In this document: in pieces, positions 18,613 to 28,621 of the stretch
Position numbering within the stretch: position 1 is the stretch's first letter
Layout of the letters: every line of letters begins with the position of its first letter
The notes under the pieces: generated by a model
Told to the model about the DNA's origin: nothing
The model's input: only the letters and a program-made list of their open reading frames with translations
Databases searched by the model: none
Assembly (NCBI GenBank): GCA_964019165.1
Contig: OZ025281.1
Location: 5,985,799 to 6,049,798, forward strand
Source of the DNA: Mastigias papua
Lineage: Eukaryota > Cnidaria > Scyphozoa > Rhizostomeae > Mastigiidae
Length of the DNA: 64,000 bases
Reading direction: 5' to 3'
Translations under genes and position numbers: made by a program

Positions 18613-19035
18613 TTAAAATTTACTACTGTTTTTAATACTCCAAATGAAACCTGTAATATGACCAAACAATGGCGAAGCCTTTAAGAACTTAGGGGCATCT
18701 TTCAATACATAACAATGTCCACGGCCTTTCTTATATTTTGTATAAAAACGACAGAAAGCATCATGAAGTGCGCTATGTACATGACAACATTTAAAACTTC
18801 CAAATAGTTTCTCTAAAACTCCAGTTAGACATCCATTTCCAGGCCCTATCAATCCGATTTCATTCTCGTTCTCTAAAAGAATATCATCAACTGATAAAAT
18901 TGTATGAAATTCATTATAATAGAGACATTGATAAATCAATACACTTTTTAGTATCTGTTCATCAATCTTCTTATGTTCTGCTTGTATGAAATATAATGTA
19001 TCGTTAACATATTCCAATGCTTTTTTGGGATTCAT
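18613..19035 (-). CDS. Small Polinton protein with a PLA2-like His-Asp motif
   Basis: 140 residues, intact, with the start codon in a TATATG context. An N-terminal helical half is followed by GPGNGCLTGVLEKLFGSF and then KCCHVHSALHDAFCRFY. The glycine-rich stretch followed by a Cys-Cys and a His-Asp on a predicted helix recalls the calcium loop and the CCxxHDxC catalytic helix of secreted phospholipase A2. The match is partial and the spacing was not checked against a profile. If correct, the element has two PLA2-like genes (the other is at 26474), which could help membrane penetration. It is the last gene of the left block, downstream of the putative fibre gene. Confidence 0.5.
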   Translation of the reverse strand: MNPKKALEYVNDTLYFIQAEHKKIDEQILKSVLIYQCLYYNEFHTILSVDDILLENENEIGLIGPGNGCLTGVLEKLFGSFKCCHVHSALHDAFCRFYTKYKKGRGHCYVLKDAPKFLKASPLFGHITGFIWSIKNSSKF

Positions 19036-19056
19036 ATAAATATATATTATATAATT

Positions 19057-20206
19057 TTATCCCAATGTAATTGGATCATGATCGATTTTATACCAATTAT
19101 GGCATAACACATAATGATGTAGTCTAATCTCTGGTTCGGGAATAACTCTTTCCTTGTATAATGCAAAAAAGGCTATAGAACCATTTAATCCAGCTATTCC
19201 ATTAGGATTTAAATCTCCAAATGTCATTTGATTGGATCCTGCTGATGTTCTTGCTGTAAAATCGCATAATTTCTTACCATTATACCATACACTAGATTTA
19301 GTAACTCCTGCAGGTACATTCCAATGGATTGATAGGCAACACCACTTATTTAAATCTCCAGCATTAGCTTTTGTTGGATATGGTCCTGATGTGGTAATTC
19401 CACCAAAGTCACTAGGTCCAACAACAATATGATTGTGTTGTGTTCCAGCTACAACTAAATGACTAGAAGGACTAAAAGCAACGAATTTATCAAAACCAGC
19501 GTCATCATGTCCGAATAAGCCATTCCTAAGCCAATACGTGCCAGTAGATGATAATAATTTATACACAATGAAAATATTAACAATATCCTGACCACCAGAT
19601 GCTACATTTAAATTGATATTACTCAACATTCTCTGATTACCATTAAAATTTAAGTAGTATCTATTATTAAGTTTGAATGTAGAGGCAACTAATGTAGGTT
19701 GATTAGCTGATGTTGTTTGTTCTGCATGATTTTCATATAGTGTTTGATCGTATAATTTAGATACTTTTCTTGTTGAAGAATCCATAACTACTTCAGATGA
19801 AATACCACGATCGATTCTATAAATAGCATTTCCAAATTTCGTATAATATTCCCAAAGAAGTGTTTCACTTAGACTTGTGTAAATATGTGATTTAACAAAA
19901 CCTAAAGTACAAGCATCAGTATCTATAAGAGGATGGGGTAATCCAAAAATAAGATTGTTGCTCATATTCAAACTAACATTAACTAGTTCATTAGAGAAAC
20001 TTATGGTTGTTGGATTAGGCTTCTTATGTAAAAAATATTCATTGAGAAACTTAACAGTTACAGCTGTCTCCAGTTGATCTCCAGTTGAGTCTGGATCTTC
20101 TAACACCAGTAACCTTATGTCCTTCCATATCCCACCCTAAGTGATTTCTAGTACTAACATCATTTATTGACACTGATGATTCATGACTACCGTCAGAGTA
20201 ACCCAT
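19057..20206 (-). pseudogene. Putative fibre/attachment protein with LamG-like fold, one frameshift
   Basis: A start at 20206 (TATATG, MGYSDGSHESSV) runs about 30 codons. A one-base shift near 20115-20130 then moves into the long open frame 19057-20106 (about 349 residues). The C-terminal half has concanavalin/LamG-type features: FKLNNRYYLNFNGNQRML, NKWCCLSIHWNVPAG, VWYNGKKLCDF, LNGSIAFFALYKERVI and a tail resembling the end of LamG domains. Such beta-sandwiches are common in receptor-binding proteins. Its place among structural genes supports a surface role, but this is inference. No enzyme motif is seen. Confidence 0.55.
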
Positions 20207-20219
20207 ATATATTAATAGA

Positions 20220-20680
20220 TTACATAAAATAATTTTTAATTAATTGTTCATTATAGTTAGTATCTTTTCTTTTAAATGTTTTGATTAAATCATAATAAGA
20301 TTTTCCCTTATATAATTCATTAATCCAATAGATACAATAGTAACCACATAGTACTGAATTAAAGTTTTGGAATTGTGAATTGTTATATAGATAATTAACT
20401 CATAAAATGTCAGATAAATGAATAACTTCTTCTGGACAATTTAACCCATAAATATCAAAATATTCACTTATATTAGGTTTAATATACATAACAACCCAAT
20501 GTGTACCAGGTCCATTACTATCATCTATATTCACAACATAAAATCCGTCATTTACACAATTTATTATATGATCTCTAGATACAAGACCTTGAAAGTTTTT
20601 AATTTTCAAATATTTCATCCATTGTTTTATCTCAATTGTTGATATAGGTTTATTTACAAATTTTGGTTTTAAAACACCAT
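20220..20680 (-). pseudogene. Adenain-like cysteine protease (maturation protease), internal stop
   Basis: Reading leftward from about 20680: KPISTIEIKQWMKYLKI, then GTHWVVMY (catalytic His), then EYFDIYGLNCP (acidic residue of the triad), an in-frame TGA at 20400-20402, then SVLCGYYCIYW (nucleophile Cys) and a natural stop at 20220. His, Asp and Cys occur in the order and spacing of adenovirus/Polinton C5-type proteases, which cleave capsid precursors. The length of about 150 residues is normal for the family. The start codon is unclear; the frame overlaps the end of the pX-like gene. The single stop removes the nucleophile from the product. Confidence 0.85.
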
Positions 20681-21541
20681 TCCTAGTAGAGGAACGTCTT
20701 TGAATGGGCTGTTTTTTCCTAGTAGTAATCCTTTCCCCTTTTGCTTTCCTTTTTTTTTGAGTTTTAATACCTGTACTAGTAGCATTAGTTGGGTTAGCTG
20801 GATTACCCCAAAAAGGAGGAGGAACATAAGGTAGAAACATATCACTATATGGTCGGTTTTGTATTCCTTTGCCTGATTTTTAGGTGGTAAGGGTATATGT
20901 GGTATTTTAGCTACATATTGTCTATTTTGTATACCACTACCAGTTAATGCTTTAACAAGCAAAGGAACACCAATACTGGCAAGTAGAGTACCTAAAAAGC
21001 CTCCACGTTGTTTTGATGTTGGCTTAATAACAAGCTTTCCACCTGATTGAAGAGATGATATTATCTGTTCTTTCTGTTTTTTCGTAAGTAGATTCTTATG
21101 TGCAATCAACTGATTGATTTTATATGGAGGAATCAGAAATCCTTCCTTTTGATTAGATACACCAGAACCTAATGCTTTACTAACACCAAAGTCCGTCAGT
21201 GCTCCAACCGCCCCAGTAGCCACACCAGGTAGTAATTTTGTAACTAGTTTAGTTGCTGCAGGAATCATTTTTGTCCCAAGTTGAATTAGACTGGTAAACA
21301 AAGACCCTCCTTTCTTTACAACATGACTAATTTGTGTCTTTGATATTTTTAAATCGACTCCTTTTTTAGCTGTTTTTGCTTTTTGAATCTTCCCAATCTG
21401 TGTTTTAGAGAGAAAAAGTTCATCAGAACCAGATAATTCACCCCATGATAGTCTTAGTACAATAGCAGGCTTATTCATCAATGCTTTAGCTAACTTAGAC
21501 TTTTGATTATCGCTAAGAGAAACATTATATTTAATGTACAT
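20669..21541 (-). pseudogene. pX-like basic protein with hydrophobic core, two frameshifts
   Basis: The start at 21541 has the TATATG context (MYIKYNVSLSDNQKSKLAKAL). The middle has a long hydrophobic, glycine/alanine-rich run (LIQLGTKMIPAATKLVTKLL, then GVATGAVGAL), followed by KQRGGFLGTLLASIG, the type of sequence seen in adenovirus pX/pVI-like cement or core proteins of Polintons. Near 20865 the frame shifts, and near 20745, in a run of A, it shifts back. The natural C-terminus KGLLLGKNSPF...LLGMVF then appears in the first frame. The shifted middle encodes PYVPPPFWGNP. The role, membrane-active or DNA-condensing, is inferred from the family. Confidence 0.6.
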
Positions 21542-21587
21542 ATATAAATACATTAGATTAAATTTAATAAACATACATAATTTATGT

Positions 21588-22951
21588 TTACATTTTTATT
21601 TCTGCTTTATTATCTACAACATCAATAGATATATTTTGATCATAAAGAACAAGAGCATATATAACATATTGAGCATCTGGGGTATCAGAAAGTGTATAAT
21701 TAAATTCTAATTTTGTTGTTCCATATTTAATTTTCTCGTCTTGATATGTTAGATTGAAATAGAGTAAACCATATAAATTCTTAAATGATTCAAGATCAAC
21801 AATTGGATTCATAATATAGTTACTATTACCAGAACAGTAACTCATCAATGTATCATATGTTTTAGTTAGTTCAGTTGATGGACGCATTGGCTGCAATGGA
21901 TAATATGTTCCATTTTCAGTTTCAATTTGACATTCAACAAAGTTTACATGATTTCCTGCAATATCATATGTATTATATGCAAACATATTTTGTAGTTGAT
22001 CTTTAGTCTTATTTTTGTTAAGAACCCAAATAAATACATGTCTTGGGCGAGCGATCGATGAAGTAATCTTAAAAACTCCTTCTCTTTCTTGACTTGTATG
22101 ATACGCAACACGCTCCCTCAAATAAGTCCATTCAAATTTTTTCGTTTTATCTTTAAGGGCTTTAATTTTATCCAAAAATGAAGTTAGAAATATGTCTTCT
22201 CCTTCTGGTTTAAAAGACATTTTTGGAACCCATAATACCAACTTAGTAACAAGGTATCGACGAGCATCACCAGCAACAGGTGGATCGGAATTAGTAGCAG
22301 CGTTTCTATAGATAACATTACTATCCTCTTCTAGTTATATAGTAATATCAACCTCTTTAAAGGGTAAAATTTTATCTTCTAATGAATCAAAAAAACCATA
22401 TCGATTTAATGGAAGGTAATCTTTAACGACAGTACCATTAAGAATTTGTGCCTTCCTCTTTGCAAAACCAGCATTATAAGTTAGATTTCGTTTAGCAGTA
22501 TGTGTAGCAGCATCAGTAGAGAACTCAGCAGATTCAGCAGCAGTTGATGTGTCAGGATAAAAAGACATAGTCTGACCAATTGTGTCACTATATGATTTTG
22601 AAAATTCTAATAAATTTTTAACTTGTATTGCATGATTGATGTCAGAACTATAACGATAACATTATCAACCTTTGCAGTCAAACGTTTAAACAATGAAAAA
22701 CCTCCATTGATTGTAGCTACATCATGAGCATCAGTTACATTAGTGTTATCATATTTTGTAACTTTATAGCTTAATTCTATTTTTGCGTTATACCAGTCTA
22801 GTTGTTTGTTATCATTTGTATTACTGACAATAAATGTATAGCCTGTTTTATCTTGGAACTCATTAGCACCAGGTTGTTTGATTGTTATATCTACTAGCTT
22901 GTTCGAGACGAACTCATAACGTTCGCAATATTCTGAACTTCTGAAACTCAT
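21588..22951 (-). pseudogene. Double-jelly-roll major capsid protein, one frameshift and one stop
   Basis: About 450 codons starting at a TATATG-type site (22951, MSFRSSEYCERYEF). The frame shifts near 22640 within DNVIVI. It continues with TYNAGFAKRKAQILNG and LNRYGFFDSLEDK, meets an in-frame TAA at 22335-22337, then goes on in the same frame through LVLWVPKMSF, ARPRHVFIWVLN, LQPMRPSTELTKTYDTLMSY and a beta-rich end (LEFNYTLSDTPDAQYVIYAL). These blocks are those of the F54H12.2-like proteins, which correspond to the Polinton/adintovirus capsid protein with a double jelly roll. Length and position (next to minor capsid, pX-like and protease genes) agree. Confidence 0.85.
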
Positions 22952-22973
22952 ATATTATTAGATTATATTAAAA

Positions 22974-23498
22974 TCACATTTGTAATGTTTTTTCAATTTC
23001 TAGCTTCATAATATCATCATCTATATTAGTCTGTTTAATGGTATCTTGTTGATATTTTTTATTTAATGGATGTGATTTTAATGCTTCTATAATTTTATAA
23101 CCTTTGTTTTCATTTTCAGGTTTTTTAATAAGCGCACTATCTAATTTATTAGAAACAATTTCAGGTTTTTTAATAAATACACTATCTAATTTATTAGAAA
23201 CAATTTCAGGTTTTTTAATAAATACACTATCTAATTTATTAGAAATAATTTCACCCATTTTAGTTCCAACAGCTTCAGAACCTTTTTCTACAGCTTTTGT
23301 GGCTGCTTTTTTAGCAATCTCTATTGCAGTCTTACCAGAAAGTTTTGACACAACTGTTTTACCAACAGTCTTAATAGCATCAAAAATACCATCACCAGTT
23401 TGATATATATTGTAACTTTCATCATCAATACGAGTTAATGAGTCTAAATCATATTTATACATTTTACCGTTTTTATCAACTTTGTAGGATATTCTCAT
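22974..23498 (-). CDS. Polinton protein with three 15-residue tandem repeats
   Basis: 174 residues, intact, with a TATATG start (MRISYKVDKNGKMYKYDLD). After a helical, Ala/Lys-rich segment (ELAIEIAKKAATKAVEKG-like) the protein repeats KKPEIVSNKLDSVFI three times with few changes. At the DNA level this is a 45-bp tandem repeat (about 23118-23252), so it can change copy number by slippage. It lies between major and minor capsid genes, suggesting a virion component. No known domain is recognised. Confidence 0.65.
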   Translation of the reverse strand: MRISYKVDKNGKMYKYDLDSLTRIDDESYNIYQTGDGIFDAIKTVGKTVVSKLSGKTAIEIAKKAATKAVEKGSEAVGTKMGEIISNKLDSVFIKKPEIVSNKLDSVFIKKPEIVSNKLDSALIKKPENENKGYKIIEALKSHPLNKKYQQDTIKQTNIDDDIMKLEIEKTLQM

Positions 23499-23519
23499 AT
23501 ATATTATACTTATATTATT

Positions 23520-24257
23520 TCAAACAGCTTTTAATAATAAAACATTTTCTACGGATTGATTGTTTAAGTCTATAGGACGATTCAATGCGTCTGTTATGTA
23601 GATTCTCAAATCTTTAATAGTAGAGACAGAAACCTTATTATATAACAATCTCCTCCCCTCTACACGAAACGGATAACTAATAGGTAAATTAGTTACACCA
23701 AAACGGTAAAGCACATTTGTACTTTTACTATTAACAATTGATTTAGAAATAATATTTGTATGTATCACAATTTCATCAACAGATCTGGTTATACTAGGTA
23801 TATTAACACCATAATTTGAACTAGTAATAATAGATTTATTAGATCCGATTATATCTGCAAAATCATTATTGGTAAGATCTATTTGATAATTTGTTTCAAG
23901 AGCTATATAAACCAAAATTCTAGCTCGAACAAAGGATAGTGTTATCCCTGTAGTCGAATGAGAATTTTGAGTAAGTGTTTGCTGTATAATACTATTTAAA
24001 TCTTTGTAACCATAATTACCTGGAGGAATTGTTATTGTAGTCCATGTTGTACCTCCATCATGACTATATTTTAATGTATTATTTGAATATTTATGTGATA
24101 TGTTATGCCATGAATAACTCATTGAAATACTATCAAGAGTTATATAATAATCTGTATTTTTTTCAAGTGATAATTCTGGATCGAATGAGACTGTAAAATC
24201 ATGAGATTCAGAACCTACGTCCGTATTTACACTATTAATAAATAATGGGATATTCAT
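23520..24257 (-). CDS. Minor capsid (penton-type) protein
   Basis: 245 residues, fully open, with the start codon in TATATATG. It is beta-rich throughout, with DYYITLDSISMSYSWHNIS, NNTLKYSHDGGTTWTTITIP and PPGNYGYKDLNSIIQQ, a layout seen in Polinton minor capsid proteins of the single-jelly-roll class. The length is in the expected range. The gene keeps a clean frame although its neighbours are broken. It is part of the left, structural block and is probably transcribed leftward from the divergent region near 25500. Confidence 0.75.
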   Translation of the reverse strand: MNIPLFINSVNTDVGSESHDFTVSFDPELSLEKNTDYYITLDSISMSYSWHNISHKYSNNTLKYSHDGGTTWTTITIPPGNYGYKDLNSIIQQTLTQNSHSTTGITLSFVRARILVYIALETNYQIDLTNNDFADIIGSNKSIITSSNYGVNIPSITRSVDEIVIHTNIISKSIVNSKSTNVLYRFGVTNLPISYPFRVEGRRLLYNKVSVSTIKDLRIYITDALNRPIDLNNQSVENVLLLKAV

Positions 24258-24266
24258 ATATATATA

Positions 24267-25476
24267 TTACATTAAATATTTTTTTACAATTTCATCATGT
24301 TGTTTACTAGTCATTAATCCAAGATCAACTAATTTATCAATAATTTCCCATATCTCATTATGTTGTTGAATGTTGTTATTTCCTGCTATTCTAGCACCTA
24401 TAAGTAATATAAGTCTTTTAATCATATCTTCAGGCTTGATGAAATAAATAGTACCACCTAATGTACTTTTACCTAAAGATTTATGTTTTGGTATACCAGA
24501 TAACATATTTAGATCATTGAATATTTGTACAGCTTTACTACTATATCTTTTTTTGGATTGAATCTTTTTGTTAACAATTCAACAAGTGATTTATCCCCTT
24601 TATTATCATATACAATCTAACCACCTTTTAGAGCCTCTACTTTGTATTCATTTATTAGTTTTGGATAATTGATAAATAGACCACCATACATACCATCACG
24701 TGATATTTTATAAGCTTGTCTTTTTGGTTGTTTATACTTTCTAATACCTTCACCTGTTTTATTATCTTTATTTAACTGTTCCTCATAATCTTTATATCTT
24801 TTAAAATGTCTCAGTTCCTGTAAATAACTATATAGTGTATTTTTCTCAAATTCTGCAGCCTTCCTTTCTGTCATATTATTAGTTCTCATTCTACGAACAG
24901 CAGAGATATATTTTGATCTTACTTTTTTGTCATCTGGAAGGACTTTAAAGGTTGGATCAAAATTATATCCTTCAAGTAACTGGTTTTCAACAATATTGAA
25001 TGGTACTATATATTTTGATTTATCATCATTTTTATCAACCTCATCACCACCAGAAGCTTCATCCTTTTTATCAACCTCATCACCACCAGAAGCTTCATCC
25101 TTTTTATCAGCTTCATCATCAATAACTTCAAAAGCTGTATTATTTAAATTATCATCTTCTTCATTAGTTACATCAAAACCAAAATTATCATAATCTCTTT
25201 GTCTTTCTAACCACTCTTCCACACCAGTTGTTGAACCTTTGTTAGATAGGACGCTGCTTAATGTATTAACAGATTCTTGTAGATTTGTTTGATTATCATT
25301 TAAAGTTTTTATGACCTTCTTTTGTGATTCTGTAATAGGTTTGTATTTTTCATTTAAAAATATCTGTCTATCAGCTAATACATCCTGATTTCTAGAAAGT
25401 TCATCCTTTATCATATGTTTGAGGGCAGATATTCTTTTAGATCTTTCAACTTTCTTTTTTTGAGATCGATGTTCAT
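24267..25476 (-). pseudogene. Polinton protein of unknown function, acidic repeat, stop and frameshifts
   Basis: The longest open part is 24617-25414 (about 265 residues). It includes a repeated DEASGGDEVDKK motif (12-residue direct repeat), KAAEFEKNTLYSYLQELRHF and GMYGGLFINYPKLINEYKV. A TAG at 24616, then a shift in an A-run near 24555, separate it from the C-terminal open part (24267-24506, LSGIPKHKSLGKSTLGGTIY). At the 5' end a TATATATG at 25476 opens a frame of about 21 codons that is out of phase with the main frame, so another shift is likely. It is the first gene of the left block. Total about 400 codons. No recognised domain; probably a conserved Polinton-specific protein. Confidence 0.5.
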
Positions 25477-25600
25477 ATATGTTATGATTAGATTAATTTA
25501 AATGTTTTTTTACATTTATCTATAAATTTAACTGTTTTTTAACATATAACTATTAAGAAAACTGTTATTTTAACAGATATTATAGTATAACCATATATAT
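25477..25600. promoter_or_regulatory. Divergent intergenic region between the two Polinton gene blocks
   Basis: This 124-bp AT-rich segment separates the leftward structural block from the rightward block. It holds repeated AACTGTT and TTTTTTAACA strings and TATA runs ending in TATATATG on each side. It is the only divergent junction in the element and so the natural place for a bidirectional promoter. No known factor site was recognised. Confidence 0.5.
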
Positions 25601-26240
25601 ATGCGAATACCTAATTACGACAGTAATAAAAAGGATAATGAAAAAAGAAGCTTAAATAACTTCATAAATGAGGATTATAGGATGTTAATATCTGGACAAT
25701 CTGCATGTGGAAAAACTAATACACTGATACATATGCTTAGAAAACCACTTGTATATTATGATAAAATCTATATATATATATTCACCAGATAAACATCAAG
25801 AGAAATTGGTTGATTTACATCAATTAATGAATGACATATCAAAAAAGGTTGGTTATAATGTATTAGAAATTAAAGGACCAGATGAAATTCTTGATACTAA
25901 TGAGTATCCAAATAATAATCGAAAAATTGTTATATTTGATGATTTGGTTAATGCTTCTGATAAGATCCAATCAAGGATCGCTAACCATTTTACAGATGGT
26001 AGACATCATGGGATCAGTCCTGTATATATATCACAAAGCTACTATGACACCCCACAAAAGTTGAGATTAAATTGCTCTCATATGATACTATATCAACCAA
26101 GAACAAAAAATCACTGTTCATTAATTGGCAATGAAAATATGATCGATTGAAAATTATTTGATAAGTTAGGCCCATATGAATTCTTATTTTTAGATAAAGA
26201 AAAGAAGTCTTGTGAGAAGAATTTTGATGAAAATATATAA
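25601..26240 (+). pseudogene. FtsK/HerA-type genome-packaging ATPase (A32-like), frameshift and stop
   Basis: The start at 25601 is in TATATATG. Walker A reads MLISGQSACGKTNTLIHML. A short TATATATA run near 25775 shifts the frame. Walker B follows as RKIVIFDDLV, then SRIANHFTDGRHHGISPVYISQSY (sensor-like region with the conserved Gln-Ser) and LRLNCSHMILYQP. An in-frame TGA lies at 26148-26150, and the remaining 30 codons end at a TAA at 26238-26240. The family pumps DNA into the capsid in Polintons, poxviruses and other NCLDV relatives. Size (about 212 codons) fits the short Polinton form. Confidence 0.88.
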
Positions 26241-26251
26241 ACTAATGATAT

Positions 26252-26470
26252 ATGAGTTATTGTGTAAAATGCAAAAAACAAACTCCTGATATAAATGGAA
26301 AACAGGAGAGAACAAAGAATGGTAAGATAATGTTTAAATCAAAATGTGGTGTTTGTGGATCAAGAAAGAGTAGATTTATGAAATCAAAACACGGAGGTAA
26401 TATAGATGTACATAAACTTATTGGTAAATTACCAAGACCAAAAAAGGGTTTCACACCTGGTGAATATTAA
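26252..26470 (+). CDS. Small zinc-ribbon protein (DUF5679-like)
   Basis: 72 residues, intact, with a TATATG start. Two CxxC pairs, CVKCKKQTPDING and KSKCGVCGSRKSRFMK, form a zinc ribbon. A basic tail ending in KLPRPKKGFTPGEY follows. This short family is seen in Polinton-like elements and giant-virus relatives. It ends 3 bp before the PLA2 gene, so the two were probably expressed together. Function is unknown; nucleic-acid binding is plausible. Confidence 0.75.
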   Translation: MSYCVKCKKQTPDINGKQERTKNGKIMFKSKCGVCGSRKSRFMKSKHGGNIDVHKLIGKLPRPKKGFTPGEY

Positions 26471-26473
26471 TAT

Positions 26474-26782
26474 ATGGGACCGTACAATCCTCTTGAAAAC
26501 CAATTAGAGTACGATAAAAATGGTAAAATAACTAAATGGCATGTAAAACCATATAACAAAGTAGATGAAATAGCAGCACATCATGATGTATGTTATTCTA
26601 TGGGTAAAAATAAAGGAGACTGTGATAGACAAATGGTTAAATCTCTTGATCAAATTCCATATGGAGAAATGCCAAAATGGGGTCAGACTGCTCGTTTTCT
26701 AATTAATGCAAAACAAAAACTAGGAATGGGAGTAAAGTCAAAAAACAGAAAAAGCCGTCGAGTAACTGGCAAGAAAAACTAG
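26474..26782 (+). CDS. Phospholipase A2-like protein (parvovirus VP1u type)
   Basis: 102 residues, intact, with a TATATG start. MGPYNPLENQLEYDKNG is followed by KVDEIAAHHDVCYSMGKNKG and DCDRQMV. The HDxCY motif and the downstream Asp match the catalytic His-Asp pair of the PLA2 domain used by parvoviruses to leave the endosome. The PYNPL start recalls the calcium-loop region in that family. A basic tail (KSKNRKSRRVTGKK) could be a nuclear signal. The 3' end overlaps the integrase reading frame. Confidence 0.8.
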   Translation: MGPYNPLENQLEYDKNGKITKWHVKPYNKVDEIAAHHDVCYSMGKNKGDCDRQMVKSLDQIPYGEMPKWGQTARFLINAKQKLGMGVKSKNRKSRRVTGKKN

Positions 26783-27696
26783 CTGATGAGTTACATACAC
26801 CCATAAAACGTAATTTTACTCGGCGGCGTATAATTGTAAATCATATTGATGAGATTTGGGCAGCTGATCTAGTTGATATGCAACAGTTTAGTAAATGGAA
26901 TAAAGGGTATAAATATCTCCTAATGGTTATTGATGTACTCTCAAAATACGGTTGGATTGTTCCTTTGAAAGATAAAAAAGGTGAAACTGTAATGATGTCT
27001 TTTCAAACCATATTCAAGAAAGGTAGAATACCAGAGTATTTATGGACTGATAAAGGTAAAGAGTTCTATAATAAACATATGAAAGAACTATTAAATAAAC
27101 ATAACATAAAGTTATATTCGACAGAGAATGAGGAGAAATCCTCTGTGGTTGAAAGATGGAAAGGAACAATCAAAACCAAGATGTGGAAGCAGTTCACAGC
27201 TCAAGGTAACACACAGTATTTAGACCTGTTACCAAAACTATTGAAAGAATACAACAATACAAAACATAGCTCAATAAAAATGACACCTATAGAAGCATCT
27301 GATAAAAAGAACGAAGGAACTGTGTATTTTAATCTATATGGTGATATGGTACAAGATACATCTAAACCGAAATTTAAAGTAGGTGATCAGGTTCGAATAT
27401 CTAAATATAAACGAAATATATTTGATAAAGGATATACACCAAATTGGACAGAAGAATTGTTTACAATTGATAAAATACAATATACTAATCCAATTACATA
27501 TAAAATAAAGGATCTTATAGGTGAAGAAATACAAGGTAGTTTTTATGAACCTGAATTATTAAAAGCCAAACAGGATGTATTCCGTATTGAAAAAGTCATT
27601 CGAAGGGATTATAAAAAGAAGCAAGCTTTAGTTAAGTGGAAGGGGTATAGTGATGAATTTAACACGTGGGTACCATTTAAGGACCTAGAAGGATAA
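26761..27696 (+). CDS. Retroviral-type integrase with C-terminal chromodomain
   Basis: The rve core is complete: IWAADLVDMQQF (first Asp), EYLWTDKGKEFYN (second Asp), and SSVVERWKGTIKTKMW (Glu) form the DD-E triad. A beta-rich domain follows (FKVGDQVRISKYK, IQGSFYEPELL). The C-terminus is a chromodomain (FRIEKVIRRDY...ALVKWKGY...NTWVPFKDL), a known feature of Polinton integrases that may guide insertion to chromatin. The frame is open throughout. The first ATG in this frame (26878) lies after the first catalytic Asp, so the real start must be upstream; the frame is open back into the PLA2 gene and the start is not fixed. The enzyme would make the 6-bp target duplication seen at the element's ends. 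Confidence 0.92.
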   Translation, partial: SNWQEKLADELHTPIKRNFTRRRIIVNHIDEIWAADLVDMQQFSKWNKGYKYLLMVIDVLSKYGWIVPLKDKKGETVMMSFQTIFKKGRIPEYLWTDKGKEFYNKHMKELLNKHNIKLYSTENEEKSSVVERWKGTIKTKMWKQFTAQGNTQYLDLLPKLLKEYNNTKHSSIKMTPIEASDKKNEGTVYFNLYGDMVQDTSKPKFKVGDQVRISKYKRNIFDKGYTPNWTEELFTIDKIQYTNPITYKIKDLIGEEIQGSFYEPELLKAKQDVFRIEKVIRRDYKKKQALVKWKGYSDEFNTWVPFKDLEG

Positions 27697-27712
27697 ATAT
27701 TATGATGATTGA

Positions 27713-27730
27713 GTTTAAACGCAGATGAAA
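27713..27730 (+). promoter_or_regulatory. Upstream promoter-like box 1
   Basis: GTTTAAACGCAGATGAAA lies 56 bp before the first ankyrin gene. After it comes TATTTAAAAGTAAAATATATAG, as in the three other copies. Confidence 0.7.
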
Positions 27731-27768
27731 AAACATATTTAAAAGTAAAATATATAGTTATAGTATGT

Positions 27769-28602
27769 ATGGAAAATACACTCATTGAATTATGTAAAAA
27801 TGGTGAATTAGATAACGCTACAAAACTTTATCAACTGAGTATTGATATCAAAAAACCTATTAAATTTTATGTTGATTTTGAACGTATATTTAAGGAGAGT
27901 TGTATTAATGGTCATTATGAGGTGGCTAAGTGGCTTTATCAAAATGATTATTTTATGAATATTGAATATATATTTAAATGGTGTTGCGAAAACAACCATT
28001 TAGTTGTTGCTAAATGGTTATATAACATTGGTATTGAAACAGGAAAACCTATTGATATTCACGCTAATAATGAATATTTATTTAGGTCGTGTTGTGTAAC
28101 CAGTAATTTAGATGTTGTTAAATGGTTATATGACATTGGTATTGAAACAAAAAAACCCATAGATTTTCATATTAATGAAGAGGAAGCATTTAAGAATAGT
28201 TGTATAAATGATAATTTAGAGGTTGCTAAGTGGTTATATCAATTAGGTATTAATACAGACATTAATATAGATGATATATTTAAAAAATATTATGAACAAC
28301 AAAGGTTCAGAAGTGAAAGTATGGTTGAATTTTTATTAAAAATATCAATAGATTTAAATTCACATATTGATCTTAATTATGGATATTCTAATTATTTTGA
28401 AAAAGCTTGTTATGATGGAGAGTTGGACCTTGCAAAGATGATTTATAATTATAGTAATGTAATTAATAAAGATATGATTTGTTGTTTTGATGAACGTATA
28501 GATGATCGTAGTGTTGCTAGGTGGTTAGGTAATATAGGTTATTATAACTATTATTATGATGATTATGGTTCTGAACCTGATACTGACTCTGACTCTGACT
28601 AA
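27769..28602 (+). CDS. Ankyrin-repeat protein 1 of the Polinton
   Basis: 277 residues from the ATG at 27769. A longer in-frame ATG at 27709 overlaps the upstream promoter box and is rejected. At least four ankyrin-like units of the giant-virus type are visible: NGHYEVAKWLYQ, NNHLVVAKWLYNIGIE, TSNLDVVKWLYDIGIE, NDNLEVAKWLYQLGIN, each followed by a spacer such as TGKPIDIH. The tail is acidic (PDTDSDSD), from a GACTCT tandem repeat in the DNA. Ankyrin proteins of large DNA viruses often act on host signalling or ubiquitin ligases. Here the function is inferred only. A paralogue lies at 29015. Confidence 0.8.
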   Translation: MENTLIELCKNGELDNATKLYQLSIDIKKPIKFYVDFERIFKESCINGHYEVAKWLYQNDYFMNIEYIFKWCCENNHLVVAKWLYNIGIETGKPIDIHANNEYLFRSCCVTSNLDVVKWLYDIGIETKKPIDFHINEEEAFKNSCINDNLEVAKWLYQLGINTDINIDDIFKKYYEQQRFRSESMVEFLLKISIDLNSHIDLNYGYSNYFEKACYDGELDLAKMIYNYSNVINKDMICCFDERIDDRSVARWLGNIGYYNYYYDDYGSEPDTDSDSD

Positions 28603-28621
28603 TTTGACTCTGATTCTTAAT

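Noticed and set aside
23104..23403. Forward-strand ORF rich in Leu/Ile repeats
   Set aside because: It is the antisense of the 15-residue repeat gene on the reverse strand, which has the TATATG start and a place in the gene block.
27709..27768. Upstream extension of ankyrin protein 1 to the ATG at 27709
   Set aside because: The extension would translate the conserved promoter-like box; the ATG at 27769 matches the spacing seen at the three other boxes.
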